A stretch of 5,365 nucleotides of DNA from an uncultured Clostridia bacterium. Lineage in GTDB: Bacteria > Bacillota > Clostridia > Oscillospirales > Acutalibacteraceae. How positions within the stretch are numbered: position 1 is the stretch's first letter; the number at the start of each line of letters is the position of its first letter. The translations under genes were made by a program, and so were the position numbers. The notes beneath the pieces were generated by a model that did not search any database, had not been told where the DNA came from, and saw only the letters and a program-made list of their open reading frames with translations. The stretch lies in NCBI GenBank assembly GCA_946626015.1, contig CAMOTT010000138.1, forward strand, positions 1 through 5,365. The letters are read 5' to 3'. This document shows, in pieces, positions 1 to 5,365 of this stretch.

Positions 1-1301
1 AGCATTTTAATGCCCTCGCAGGTATAGTCGTAACAGCAAGCCACAATCCCAAGGAGTATAACGGCTACAAGGTATATGATGAGTTTGGCTGTCAGCTTGT
101 TCCTTATCAGGCGGAGAGCGTGATAGAATTTGTAAACGCCGTTACCGATTATAAGACCATAAATTTTGAGGGAAAGCCCGAGCTGATATCCCGGGTCGAT
201 GTTACGGACGCCTTTGTGGAGGCAGTGCTCAAGCAGAGCCGCTACAATGATAAGGCCGCAAAATCAGATCTTAAGATCGTTTATACCCCTCTGCATGGCA
301 CAGGCAGGATCCCCGTGCAGCAGGCTCTTAAAGAGGACGGGTTTGAAAAGCTTGATACCGTTGCTCCCCAGCTTGTGCCGGACGGGAATTTCCCCACGGT
401 GGTTTCTCCAAACCCGGAGGACAGGCGCGCCTTGGAGTTGGGAATTGAACAGGCAAAGAACACCTCCGCAGATATAGTTCTGGGCACAGACCCTGACAGT
501 GACCGTGTCGGTATCGCAGTAAAAACAGCGGATGGCAGTTTCCGGCTCATGACCGGCAATCAGGTGGGTGCGCTGCTTATAGATTTTGTGCTCCGCAATA
601 CAGATCTGACGGCAATCAAAAAGCCCGCCGTCGTAAAAACAATAGTTACCAGCCAGTTGGGCGCGGATATTGCCGCCAAGATGGGGCTTGCCGTTTTTTC
701 AACTCTTACGGGCTTTAAGTTCATCGGTGAGAAGATAACCCAGTTTGAGCAGGCAAGGCTCAATAAGGACGAGGTGCGCGATTACAGCTTTGTTCTCGGT
801 TACGAAGAATCCTACGGCTATCTCGCAGGCACCCATGCAAGGGACAAGGACGCTGTGGTTTCCGCTTTGCTCATCTGTGAAATGGCTGCTCAAGCCAAGT
901 CAAAGGGCTTGACGCTGGTTGATAAGCTCAACGAAATTTATAGTGAATTCGGATATTATCTGGATGACCTTGACAGCTACACGCTCAAAGGAAAAGACGG
1001 ATTGGAAAAAATCTCCGGCATGATGAAGAAGCTGCGTGAAAACGGTTCGCCATTCAAAGATACCGTGAGCGTGATCGATTACAGCGTACCGGTAAATGCG
1101 GAGCCCGGCTTCGGGACCCTGCCTGTTTCCAACGTGCTCAAATATGTGCTTGAGGACGGCTCATGGATGGCGGTAAGACCCTCCGGAACCGAACCTAAGA
1201 TCAAGCTTTATTACGGAGTCAGAGATCAGGACAGGGCAAAGGCCGAAAAGCGTCTGGCTGAAATAAAAGACACCATAAAGAACAGCATGGGTCTTGAATA
1301 A
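1..1301 (+). CDS. pgcA: Phospho-sugar mutase (alpha-phosphoglucomutase / phosphomannomutase, PgcA-PGM2 type), 5' end outside window
   Basis: Cytoplasmic enzyme that interconverts hexose 1- and 6-phosphates (probably glucose) through a phosphoserine, feeding UDP-glucose, glycolipid and wall-polymer synthesis. The frame is open from base 3; 432 residues are visible and roughly 130-150 N-terminal residues are missing, judged from the usual place of the active serine. Seen: the catalytic loop TASHNPKEYNGYK, with the phosphoserine codon at 39-41; the metal-binding loop DPDSDR at 489-506; the sugar-recognition loop GYEESYG at 798-818; and the phosphate-binding loop RPSGTEPK at 1176-1199. The stretch around FGYYLDDLDSYTLKG is typical of the long PGM2/PgcA subfamily rather than of ManB/AlgC. 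A GTG at 120 could be misread as a start, but the active serine lies upstream of it. All four signature loops are intact. Glucose versus mannose preference cannot be fixed from this sequence, so the symbol is less certain than the family. Confidence 0.93.
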   Translation, partial: HFNALAGIVVTASHNPKEYNGYKVYDEFGCQLVPYQAESVIEFVNAVTDYKTINFEGKPELISRVDVTDAFVEAVLKQSRYNDKAAKSDLKIVYTPLHGTGRIPVQQALKEDGFEKLDTVAPQLVPDGNFPTVVSPNPEDRRALELGIEQAKNTSADIVLGTDPDSDRVGIAVKTADGSFRLMTGNQVGALLIDFVLRNTDLTAIKKPAVVKTIVTSQLGADIAAKMGLAVFSTLTGFKFIGEKITQFEQARLNKDEVRDYSFVLGYEESYGYLAGTHARDKDAVVSALLICEMAAQAKSKGLTLVDKLNEIYSEFGYYLDDLDSYTLKGKDGLEKISGMMKKLRENGSPFKDTVSVIDYSVPVNAEPGFGTLPVSNVLKYVLEDGSWMAVRPSGTEPKIKLYYGVRDQDRAKAEKRLAEIKDTIKNSMGLE

Positions 1302-1311
1302 GCCATTTTGA

Positions 1312-1917
1312 TCACACTCTTTTACCCTTGATAAGGGGTGATATCTTTTTGTAAATTAGGAAGGTTATCAGCACACTGCACATACCCTTAAAGAAAGTAA
1401 AAGGCAGATTGAATATCAGCAGGGCTTTAATAAGGGAGTCGATCTTTACCGAGGGCAGGATAGCCTGATACATGGCAATTATACCCTCCAAAGGCATAAA
1501 CTGCGTATAGATCGGGTACACAATGTAATAATTTGATACAACGCTTATAAGAGCCATTGTGAGCGCTCCCACAAGGGAGCCGATGAATGCGCGTTTTCTG
1601 GTTTTGTGCTTTTTGTAGATCAGCCCTGCCGGCAGTACGAAAGCCACGCCCAGTATAAAGTTGGAAAGTTCGCCCACGCCGCCCGTGGTGGTTGTGGGGA
1701 GCTTTACAAGGTTCTTTATCAGGCAGACCACCACTCCCGATATGGGGCTGATCGAGAATGAAGCAATAAGAGCCGGCAGCTCGGAAAAATCCAGCTTTAT
1801 GAATGACGGCATTATTGGTATGCTGAAGTTTATGTACATCAGCGCCGCCGCCATTGCCGAGAGCATTGCAGTCATGGTCATTGCCCTGAGATTTGTTTTC
1901 TTTTTGTCTGTTGTCAT
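1312..1917 (-). CDS. ribU: Riboflavin ECF transporter S component (RibU)
   Basis: Membrane substrate-binding (S) subunit of an energy-coupling factor transporter; it binds riboflavin and works with a shared EcfA-EcfA'-EcfT module, which is not encoded in this window. The protein has 201 residues, normal for RibU. Visible signs: a short basic N-terminus, about six hydrophobic segments (roughly 11-33, 47-66, 86-101, 111-131, 145-157, 161-189), and RibU-like motifs KLDFSELPALI (about 41-51), a KNL motif (68-70) with TTTTGGVGELSNF (about 75-87), and SNYYIVYPIY (128-137). The upstream FMN riboswitch independently supports riboflavin as substrate. Start: ATG at 1917, five bases after the site GAGGTGA. 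An in-frame GTG at 1926 lies inside that ribosome-binding site and is unlikely to be used. The stop codon is 10 bases from the convergent mutase stop. Family is confident; substrate specificity is inferred from motifs plus riboswitch. Confidence 0.93.
   Translation of the reverse strand: MTTDKKKTNLRAMTMTAMLSAMAAALMYINFSIPIMPSFIKLDFSELPALIASFSISPISGVVVCLIKNLVKLPTTTTGGVGELSNFILGVAFVLPAGLIYKKHKTRKRAFIGSLVGALTMALISVVSNYYIVYPIYTQFMPLEGIIAMYQAILPSVKIDSLIKALLIFNLPFTFFKGMCSVLITFLIYKKISPLIKGKRV
1322..1350 (+). terminator. Candidate weak intrinsic terminator of the mutase gene, inside the ribU 3' end
   Basis: On the plus strand bases 1322-1329 can pair with 1334-1341 (8 pairs including two G-U) around a GATA loop, followed by TATC and five T at 1346-1350. 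It begins 20 bases after the mutase stop codon. The opposite strand has no T tract after the stem, so it would act only on mutase transcripts. It lies within the last codons of ribU, so the sequence is also constrained as coding. The stem is modest, which is why confidence is low. Confidence 0.35.
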
Positions 1918-1922
1918 ATTTA

Positions 1923-1929
1923 TCACCTC
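1923..1929 (-). promoter_or_regulatory. ribU ribosome-binding site, decides the start
   Basis: The minus strand reads GAGGTGA, then five bases, then ATG. Because the GTG of this site is itself in frame with ribU, automatic annotation may extend the protein by three residues. The spacing favours the ATG at 1917. The site begins directly after the last T of the terminator, so terminated transcripts lack it. Confidence 0.85.
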
Positions 1930-1965
1930 AAAAAAATCTGCCCCGTGTAAAATGATACACGGGGC
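1930..1965 (-). terminator. Intrinsic terminator of the FMN riboswitch (expression platform)
   Basis: On the minus strand a perfect 10-bp stem, GCCCCGTGTA paired with TACACGGGGC, closes a 6-base loop and is followed by AGA and seven T ending at 1930. It lies between the FMN aptamer and the ribU ribosome-binding site, the position expected for a transcription-attenuating riboswitch: FMN bound should mean termination. It is also the first strong terminator downstream of metA. Confidence 0.92.
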
Positions 1966-1988
1966 TTTTGTTTTGACAAAGTTTTAAC

Positions 1989-2110
1989 GCCTTCTCTCAT
2001 CCGGACTATACCGTCGGTTTCGGATTTTCACCGAATCAACCGCTTCCGCGGCTCGCAGACTGAGCACAATGCAACACTGCCGGTGTGGAATTTAACCACG
2101 CCCCGAAGAC
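1989..2110 (-). promoter_or_regulatory. FMN riboswitch aptamer (RFN element) controlling ribU
   Basis: Read on the minus strand this matches the RFN element from end to end. P1 pairs GTCTTC (2110-2105) with GAAGGC (1994-1989), six pairs with one G-U. The conserved CTTCGGGGC follows, then P2 GTGG/CCAC, then ACCGGCAG with its partner CTGCGAGCC (P3, carrying a 14-base variable insert). Next come a P4 stem AGCCGC/GCGGTT with a GGAA tetraloop, P5 TTCGG/CCGAA, and ACCGACGG...AGTCCGGATGAGAGAAG (P6 and the 3' core). Relative to the consensus I remember, loop 2 reads TTAAATT rather than TGAAATT, and loop 5 has TGAAAAT rather than TGAAATT. P6 pairs GG with CC where many members pair AG with CT. It senses FMN in the nascent RNA; the downstream terminator makes it a transcriptional OFF switch. 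Confidence 0.96.
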
Positions 2111-2122
2111 TTTTATTTGATT

Positions 2123-3052
2123 TTAGTTTTTGTCATCAGCAAGCGTACTCAGATCATAAGGGGTACGCTGATAAACAAAGTAGTTGAGCCAGTTTGTAAA
2201 AATAAGGTTTGCTGTTCCTCTCCAATTCATAACGGGAGTGCGTCTTGGGTCGTTGTCTGGGAAATAGTTGTATGGGATATCGATATCAAGCCCTTTTTCC
2301 AGATCACGGAAATACTCCTTTGCCAGAGTGTCACGATCATATTCGCAGTGGCCTGTAGAGAAGAATTTGCGGCAGTCCATATCGGATAACAGCTGAACAC
2401 CGGCCATGTCGGAATAGGAGAGTATCTGCAAATCTTTTATGAGGGCGATATCCCGCCGTCTTATACCTGTATGACGGGAGTGGGGAACCATAAATTCGTC
2501 ATCAAGTCCGCGCATAATGGGGTGGAGATAATCCAGGGATCTGTGGGGGAAAACTCCGAAAAGTTTTTTCTCCAACGGATATTTTTTTAACCCGTAGTGA
2601 TAATATAACGCTGCTTGAGCGCCCCAGCAGATGTGAAAGGTGGAGTAGACGTTCTTTTTTGACCACTCAAAAATTTTGCAAAGCTCCTGCCAGTAGTCAA
2701 CTTCTTCAAACTCCATTTGCTCAACGGGAGCGCCGGTTATTATCATGCCGTCAAAGCGTTCATCCTTGACATCGTCAAAGACCTTGTAAAACTTCAGCAT
2801 ATGCTCGGGTGAAACGTTTTTTGCCTTATGGGTGGCCGTTTGAAGCAGCTCGACCTCCACCTGAAGAGGGGAGTTGCTCAAAAGACGCAGGATCTGAGTC
2901 TCTGTCTGAATTTTAGTGGGCATCAGGTTGAGAAGAAGTATTTTCAACGGGCGTATATCCTGCTTATCCGCCCGGGACTCAGACATTACAAAGATGTTTT
3001 CCATCTCAAGCAAACGGTGAGCCGGGAGCTGGTTATCTATTTTGATAGGCAA
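2123..3052 (-). CDS. metA: Homoserine O-acetyltransferase, MetA family, TTG start
   Basis: Cytoplasmic enzyme that acylates the homoserine hydroxyl, the committing step from the aspartate pathway to methionine. The 309-residue protein matches the length and numbering of E. coli MetA when started at TTG 3052 (MPIKIDNQLPAHRLL, the family-typical opening). With that start, Cys142 in HICWGAQ, His235 and Glu237 in STGHCEYD, Lys47 in MPTKIQ and Arg249 all fall on the known catalytic and binding positions. Residue 111 is Glu (ITGAPVE). In this family Glu111 goes with acetyl-CoA and Gly111 with succinyl-CoA, so the product is predicted to be O-acetylhomoserine. Two GTG codons at 3064 and 3061 are in frame upstream but lie in or before the ribosome-binding site. 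It sits between murC (59 bases upstream) and the FMN riboswitch (12 bases downstream). No methionine-responsive riboswitch fits in its short leader. Confidence 0.95.
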   Translation of the reverse strand: MPIKIDNQLPAHRLLEMENIFVMSESRADKQDIRPLKILLLNLMPTKIQTETQILRLLSNSPLQVEVELLQTATHKAKNVSPEHMLKFYKVFDDVKDERFDGMIITGAPVEQMEFEEVDYWQELCKIFEWSKKNVYSTFHICWGAQAALYYHYGLKKYPLEKKLFGVFPHRSLDYLHPIMRGLDDEFMVPHSRHTGIRRRDIALIKDLQILSYSDMAGVQLLSDMDCRKFFSTGHCEYDRDTLAKEYFRDLEKGLDIDIPYNYFPDNDPRRTPVMNWRGTANLIFTNWLNYFVYQRTPYDLSTLADDKN

Positions 3053-3056
3053 GAAT

Positions 3057-3062
3057 ATCACC
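3057..3062 (-). promoter_or_regulatory. metA ribosome-binding site favouring the TTG start
   Basis: The minus strand carries GGTGAT four bases before TTG 3052 (five counting from GGTGA). The in-frame GTG codons at 3064 and 3061 overlap or precede this site and have no purine-rich sequence at a proper distance, which agrees with the protein-level choice of the TTG. Confidence 0.65.
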
Positions 3063-3080
3063 ACACTTTTTTGAAAACTC

Positions 3081-3103
3081 GTTGTGCCCTATAATAGCAC
3101 AAC
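3081..3103 (-). repeat. Inverted repeat around the metA -10 box (operator or weak murC terminator)
   Basis: A perfect 7-base inverted repeat, GTTGTGC and GCACAAC, is separated by nine bases that contain the TATTAT -10 hexamer. The placement, one arm in the spacer and one across the start point, suits a repressor operator. The RNA could also form a 7-bp hairpin followed by GAGTTTTC on the minus strand, a poor T tract, so a weak murC terminator is the other reading. I do not recognise the half-site as that of a known regulator. Confidence 0.6.
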
Positions 3104-3119
3104 CGGCTGCTTTATTCAA
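3091..3119 (-). promoter_or_regulatory. Candidate sigma-A promoter of metA with extended -10
   Basis: The minus strand shows TTGAAT (3119-3114, 4/6 to TTGACA), a 17-base spacer, and TATTAT (3096-3091, 5/6 to TATAAT) preceded by TGC, an extended -10 motif. The -35 hexamer coincides with the last codons and stop of murC (CTT GAA TAA). Transcription would start near 3085, giving a leader of about 33 bases before the TTG start. This lets metA be expressed independently of murC. Confidence 0.65.
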
Positions 3120-4500
3120 GGGTTTTGTATTTTTTTATCATTATTTTTGCGGCCTTGTAAATATCTCCGCAGCCGAGAGTCATAACAAGATCTCCTGGTT
3201 CAGCGTTTTTGACCACATAGTCGGCAACCTCTTCAAAGGTGTCAAACCAAACGCTGCCGGGTATCTTTTCAGCCAGTTGGCTTGTGTAGACATTGTATGT
3301 GTTCACTTCTCTGGAGCCCATTATTTCGGTCATGACCACCTTGTCAGCAATCTTTAAGACCCTTGCAAAGTCGTCCATAAGCATATGAGTTCTGGAGAAA
3401 GTGAAGGGCTGGAATACCGCCCAGACATTGTTATAACCCATCTGTTTTGCCGTCTTAAGCGTGACCTCAAGCTCGGTGGGGTGGTGGGCGTAGTCGTCGG
3501 CGATGGTAACTCCGTTATAAGTGCCAAGGAATTCAAATCTTCTGCCTGCGCCTTTGAATTCGCTCAACGCGGCGGCGCAGTCCTCAAAAGCAACGCCCTG
3601 ATGCATTGCCGCGCTGACAGCCGCGAGGGAGTCGATAACATTATGCTCGCCGGGAACGTTCAGCGCGATGTGTCCCGCTGTTTGTCCGTTTACCTCGAGA
3701 TCATACTCCGGCTTGGCATTTTTGATCTGAACGTTGACTGCTCTGTAATCGTTGCCCTCTTTGAGGCCAAAGGTTATAAATTCTTTGCCTCCGCTCTTTT
3801 TGGCGTTCTTTATAGCGCTAAGGGTATTTGCATCGTCTCCGTTGTAGATAACGGCGTTTGAAGCAAGGTCTGCGAATTTTGTAAAGCTGGCGATAAGATT
3901 TTCGAGAGTCTTAAAGTAGTCAAGATGATCCTCGTCAATGTTCAGTATAACTGAAACAGCGGGGCTGAGTTCAAGAAAAGTGTCCACAAACTCACAGGCC
4001 TCGCAGACCATAATTTCGCTTTTACCCGCTATGCCGTTTGTTCCTGTAAGGGGGAGCTTGCCGCCGATGACAGCCGTCGGGTCACAGTCTGCGTCAATAA
4101 ATATCTGGGTGAGCATTGAGGTGGTGGTGGTTTTGCCGTGAGTGCCGGAAACGCCTATACATTTGCCGTAAAGCCGTGAAATGGCGCCAAAGAGCTTTGA
4201 GCGCTCAAAGGTGGGTATGCCGGAAGCCTTTGCGGCAACAAGCTCAGGGTTGTCGCTAAGCAGAGCGGCGGTGTAGACTATCATTTCCGCGCCTTCAATA
4301 TTTTCCGCTCGCTGACCCATTACGACCTTTATGCCCAGATCGCGGATCCTGCTGAGCGTGTCGCTTTCGTTATTGTCCGACCCTGTGATGAAGTAACCCT
4401 CTTTGTTTAATATCTCCGCCAACGGACACATACCGGAGCCGCCTATGCCGATAAAATGTATATGTTTTACTTCTTTTAAAAGTTCATCGATTGATTTCAT
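3112..4500 (-). CDS. murC: UDP-N-acetylmuramate--L-alanine ligase (MurC)
   Basis: Cytoplasmic ATP-dependent ligase that adds the first amino acid, L-alanine, to UDP-MurNAc in peptidoglycan precursor synthesis. 462 residues, the usual MurC length. Domain 1: the UDP-binding glycine-rich loop HFIGIGGSGM (15-24). Domain 2: the Mur P-loop GTHGKTTTT (119-127), CEACEF (166-171) and NIDEDHLDYF (187-196). The HNV motif (286-288) and GAGRRFE (317-323) lead to domain 3, with DDYAHHPTE (335-343), the MurC/Mpl-type signature. The opening and length fit MurC rather than the recycling ligase Mpl. Start: ATG 4500, preceded by GAGGGTG about five bases away. An in-frame GTG at 4521 lies upstream of that site and is unlikely. 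It is divergent from dpaA and first in a minus-strand series with metA and ribU; no other mur genes are adjacent. All key residues look intact. Confidence 0.96.
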   Translation of the reverse strand: MKSIDELLKEVKHIHFIGIGGSGMCPLAEILNKEGYFITGSDNNESDTLSRIRDLGIKVVMGQRAENIEGAEMIVYTAALLSDNPELVAAKASGIPTFERSKLFGAISRLYGKCIGVSGTHGKTTTTSMLTQIFIDADCDPTAVIGGKLPLTGTNGIAGKSEIMVCEACEFVDTFLELSPAVSVILNIDEDHLDYFKTLENLIASFTKFADLASNAVIYNGDDANTLSAIKNAKKSGGKEFITFGLKEGNDYRAVNVQIKNAKPEYDLEVNGQTAGHIALNVPGEHNVIDSLAAVSAAMHQGVAFEDCAAALSEFKGAGRRFEFLGTYNGVTIADDYAHHPTELEVTLKTAKQMGYNNVWAVFQPFTFSRTHMLMDDFARVLKIADKVVMTEIMGSREVNTYNVYTSQLAEKIPGSVWFDTFEEVADYVVKNAEPGDLVMTLGCGDIYKAAKIMIKKYKTLE

Positions 4501-4524
4501 AAAAACACCCTCTCTAACCACTTT

Positions 4525-4530
4525 ATTATA
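4525..4530 (-). promoter_or_regulatory. Candidate -10 box of murC
   Basis: The minus strand has a perfect TATAAT at 4530-4525, about 25 bases before the murC ATG, predicting a start near 4518 and a leader of about 18 bases. At the right distance upstream the -35 is poor (TTTATT with a 17-base spacer), although the surrounding sequence is AT-rich and could help as an UP-like element. Confidence 0.5.
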
Positions 4531-4544
4531 CTCTATTTCCGTTC

Positions 4545-4570
4545 AAAAATAAACATAAAATTTTATTTTT
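4545..4570. repeat. AT-rich inverted repeat in the murC-dpaA divergent region
   Basis: AAAAATAAA at 4545-4553 is matched by TTTATTTTT at 4562-4570 around an 8-base centre containing AAAATTTT overlap. It overlaps the expected -35 region of murC and lies upstream of the dpaA promoter candidate. It may be an operator, a bent-DNA element or only a by-product of AT richness. It does not look like a terminator, having no GC in the stem. Confidence 0.35.
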
Positions 4571-4587
4571 CCGCAGAAAAGTTTGCA

Positions 4588-4615
4588 ACAAGGCAAATGG
4601 AGTTTCCATATAATG
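4588..4615 (+). promoter_or_regulatory. Candidate sporulation promoter of dpaA (sigma-K or sigma-E like)
   Basis: AC at 4588-4589, then 17 bases, then CATATAATG at 4607-4615. The Bacillus sigma-K pattern is AC, 16-17 bases, CATAnnnTA, so only the last base differs. The same CATATAAT is 7/8 to a sigma-E -10 (CATACAnT type), but no good sigma-E -35 is seen. TATAAT at 4609-4614 would also serve sigma-A, yet the best TTG-like -35 (TTGCAA, 4583) is 20 bases away. In B. subtilis the homologous operon is transcribed by sigma-K in the mother cell, which favours that reading. The predicted start near 4621 leaves a leader of about 20 bases. Confidence 0.45.
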
Positions 4616-4641
4616 TACTGAGGCAAAAAAGGAGAGTGTTT

Positions 4642-5365
4642 ATGAAAAATATAAAAAATTTTTTATTGATAGGCGGAGATATGCGCCAGGTGTATATGGC
4701 AAAATATCTTAACGATATGGGCTGCATCGCCCGGATATATAATTTTGATTTGCTTAAAGGATACGGGGAAATAAAGGCCGGGGATGAGGACTTAAAGGGT
4801 ATTATCGGCAAGAACGATTGCTGTATCGTTCTGCCTCTTCCCGTAAGCAGGGACGGCAAAACAATCAACTCGCCCTACGGCAGCAAAAAAATCACTCCTG
4901 ATCAGCTTTTTGATCACATGAACAAGGAAAACGTTGTTTTTGCAGGAATGATGAGCAAACAGTGGAAATCGGACTTTTTTAAAAGAGGCATAAAGGTTTA
5001 TGACTATTTTGAGCGCGAGGAGCTGGCAATAAAAAATGCTGTTCCGACGGCTCAGGGGGTCATCAAAACAGCCATAGACAATATGGTGATCACCCTGCGC
5101 GGTTCCTCCTGCCTCGTGACCGGCTACGGCAGAACGGCAAAAGCCATAGCCGGCGCTCTTTCCGGCTTAGGCGCCCGTGTTACCATCGCCGCGAGAAAAC
5201 GGGAGGATATCGCTTTGGCCTCCATTGAGGGGTACAGGGCTGTTTATATTGCGGAGCTTGATACAAAGGCGGAAAGCTTCGATCTGCTGGTAAACACGGT
5301 GCCTGCCGTGGTAATAAACGGTTCCGTACTCAAGTCGCTGAACAGCGATTGTCTGATAATAGATA
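4642..5365 (+). CDS. dpaA: Dipicolinate synthase subunit A (DpaA/SpoVFA), 3' end outside window
   Basis: With subunit B it converts the dihydrodipicolinate-pathway intermediate to dipicolinic acid in the mother cell; DPA is then loaded with calcium into the spore core for heat resistance and dormancy. 241 residues are visible of about 290-300 expected. ATG 4642 follows AAAAAAGGAGAG with seven bases after GGAG. Seen: the N-terminal FLLIGGDMRQ (7-16), which replaces a usual Rossmann glycine loop in this family; LPLPVSRDGKTINSPYG (64-80); YFEREELAIKNAVPTAQG (122-139); and a C-terminal NAD(P)-binding Rossmann motif SCLVTGYGRTAKAIAGAL (156-173) followed by GARVTIAARK. These match SpoVFA rather than alanine dehydrogenase or S-adenosylhomocysteine hydrolase, which share the fold. 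The frame is open to the window edge. Subunit B (spoVFB/dpaB) is expected directly downstream. It is divergent from murC. Confidence 0.93.
   Translation, partial: MKNIKNFLLIGGDMRQVYMAKYLNDMGCIARIYNFDLLKGYGEIKAGDEDLKGIIGKNDCCIVLPLPVSRDGKTINSPYGSKKITPDQLFDHMNKENVVFAGMMSKQWKSDFFKRGIKVYDYFEREELAIKNAVPTAQGVIKTAIDNMVITLRGSSCLVTGYGRTAKAIAGALSGLGARVTIAARKREDIALASIEGYRAVYIAELDTKAESFDLLVNTVPAVVINGSVLKSLNSDCLIID

Noticed and set aside
120..1301. Reading the mutase as a complete 393-residue gene from GTG 120
   Set aside because: The frame is open back to base 3 and the catalytic TASHNP loop lies upstream of 120, so the gene is truncated by the window edge, not short.
1661..1987. A 108-codon plus-strand open frame across the ribU start and terminator
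   Set aside because: It is antisense to ribU and runs through the riboswitch terminator hairpin; no supporting features.
2115..2142. Possible ribU promoter at the end of metA: TTGCTG, 16 bases, TCAAAT on the minus strand
   Set aside because: Only 3/6 and 4/6 matches, and the predicted start falls just inside aptamer P1; too weak to annotate, although some promoter may exist here.
3090..3095. Perfect TATAAT on the plus strand between metA and murC
   Set aside because: It is part of the inverted-repeat centre. The nearest TTGAAA is only 13 bases away and no plus-strand gene follows, so a plus-strand promoter is not supported.
3053..3111. Searched for a SAM riboswitch or T-box before metA
   Set aside because: The gap is 59 bases and shows only the promoter, the 7-bp inverted repeat and the ribosome-binding site; neither element would fit.
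3385..3861. A 158-codon open frame on the plus strand
   Set aside because: It lies wholly antisense to well-supported murC coding sequence, has no ribosome-binding site and encodes nothing recognisable; it is a codon-bias shadow.
4563..4868. A 101-codon open frame on the minus strand
   Set aside because: It overlaps the start and first third of dpaA on the opposite strand and has no family resemblance or initiation site.

Overview
The window looks like chromosomal core sequence from a spore-forming member of the Clostridia (Firmicutes/Bacillota), probably a gut-type Oscillospiraceae/Ruminococcaceae-like or related lineage. The reasons are a dipicolinate synthase subunit A gene (spore core DPA synthesis), a RibU-type ECF substrate-binding protein under an FMN riboswitch, a MetA with the acetyl-CoA-specific Glu111, strong purine-rich Shine-Dalgarno sites and moderate GC content. 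The family assignment within Clostridia is inference. All five genes are recognisable and there is no gene-free stretch over 150 bases.

Layout: (1) 1-1301, plus strand: the C-terminal three quarters of a phospho-sugar mutase (PgcA/PGM2 type), cut by the left edge. (2) 1312-1917, minus: riboflavin ECF transporter S component RibU, convergent with the mutase and only 10 bases from it. (3) 1930-2110, minus: the ribU leader, an FMN aptamer followed by a perfect 10-bp intrinsic terminator hairpin that abuts the ribU Shine-Dalgarno site. (4) 2123-3052, minus: metA, homoserine O-acyltransferase, best started at a TTG codon, with its own promoter just upstream. (5) 3112-4500, minus: murC, UDP-N-acetylmuramate--L-alanine ligase. 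(6) 4501-4641: divergent control region. (7) 4642-5365, plus: dpaA (spoVFA), cut by the right edge.

murC, metA and ribU form a co-directional minus-strand series, but each has local control. murC has a near-consensus -10 in the divergent region. metA has an extended -10 promoter whose -35 overlaps the last codons of murC and whose -10 lies inside a 7-bp inverted repeat. ribU has the FMN-responsive terminator. The genes serve unrelated pathways (cell-wall precursor, methionine entry, riboflavin uptake), so this is a housekeeping neighbourhood rather than one functional system. dpaA is the one sporulation gene; the sequence before it resembles a mother-cell sigma-K (or sigma-E) promoter.

I found no mobile element, CRISPR array, tRNA/rRNA or clearly novel system. 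The points worth a second look are regulatory: the promoter-centred inverted repeat before metA, the FMN riboswitch packed 12 bases behind metA, and the murC/dpaA divergent region.
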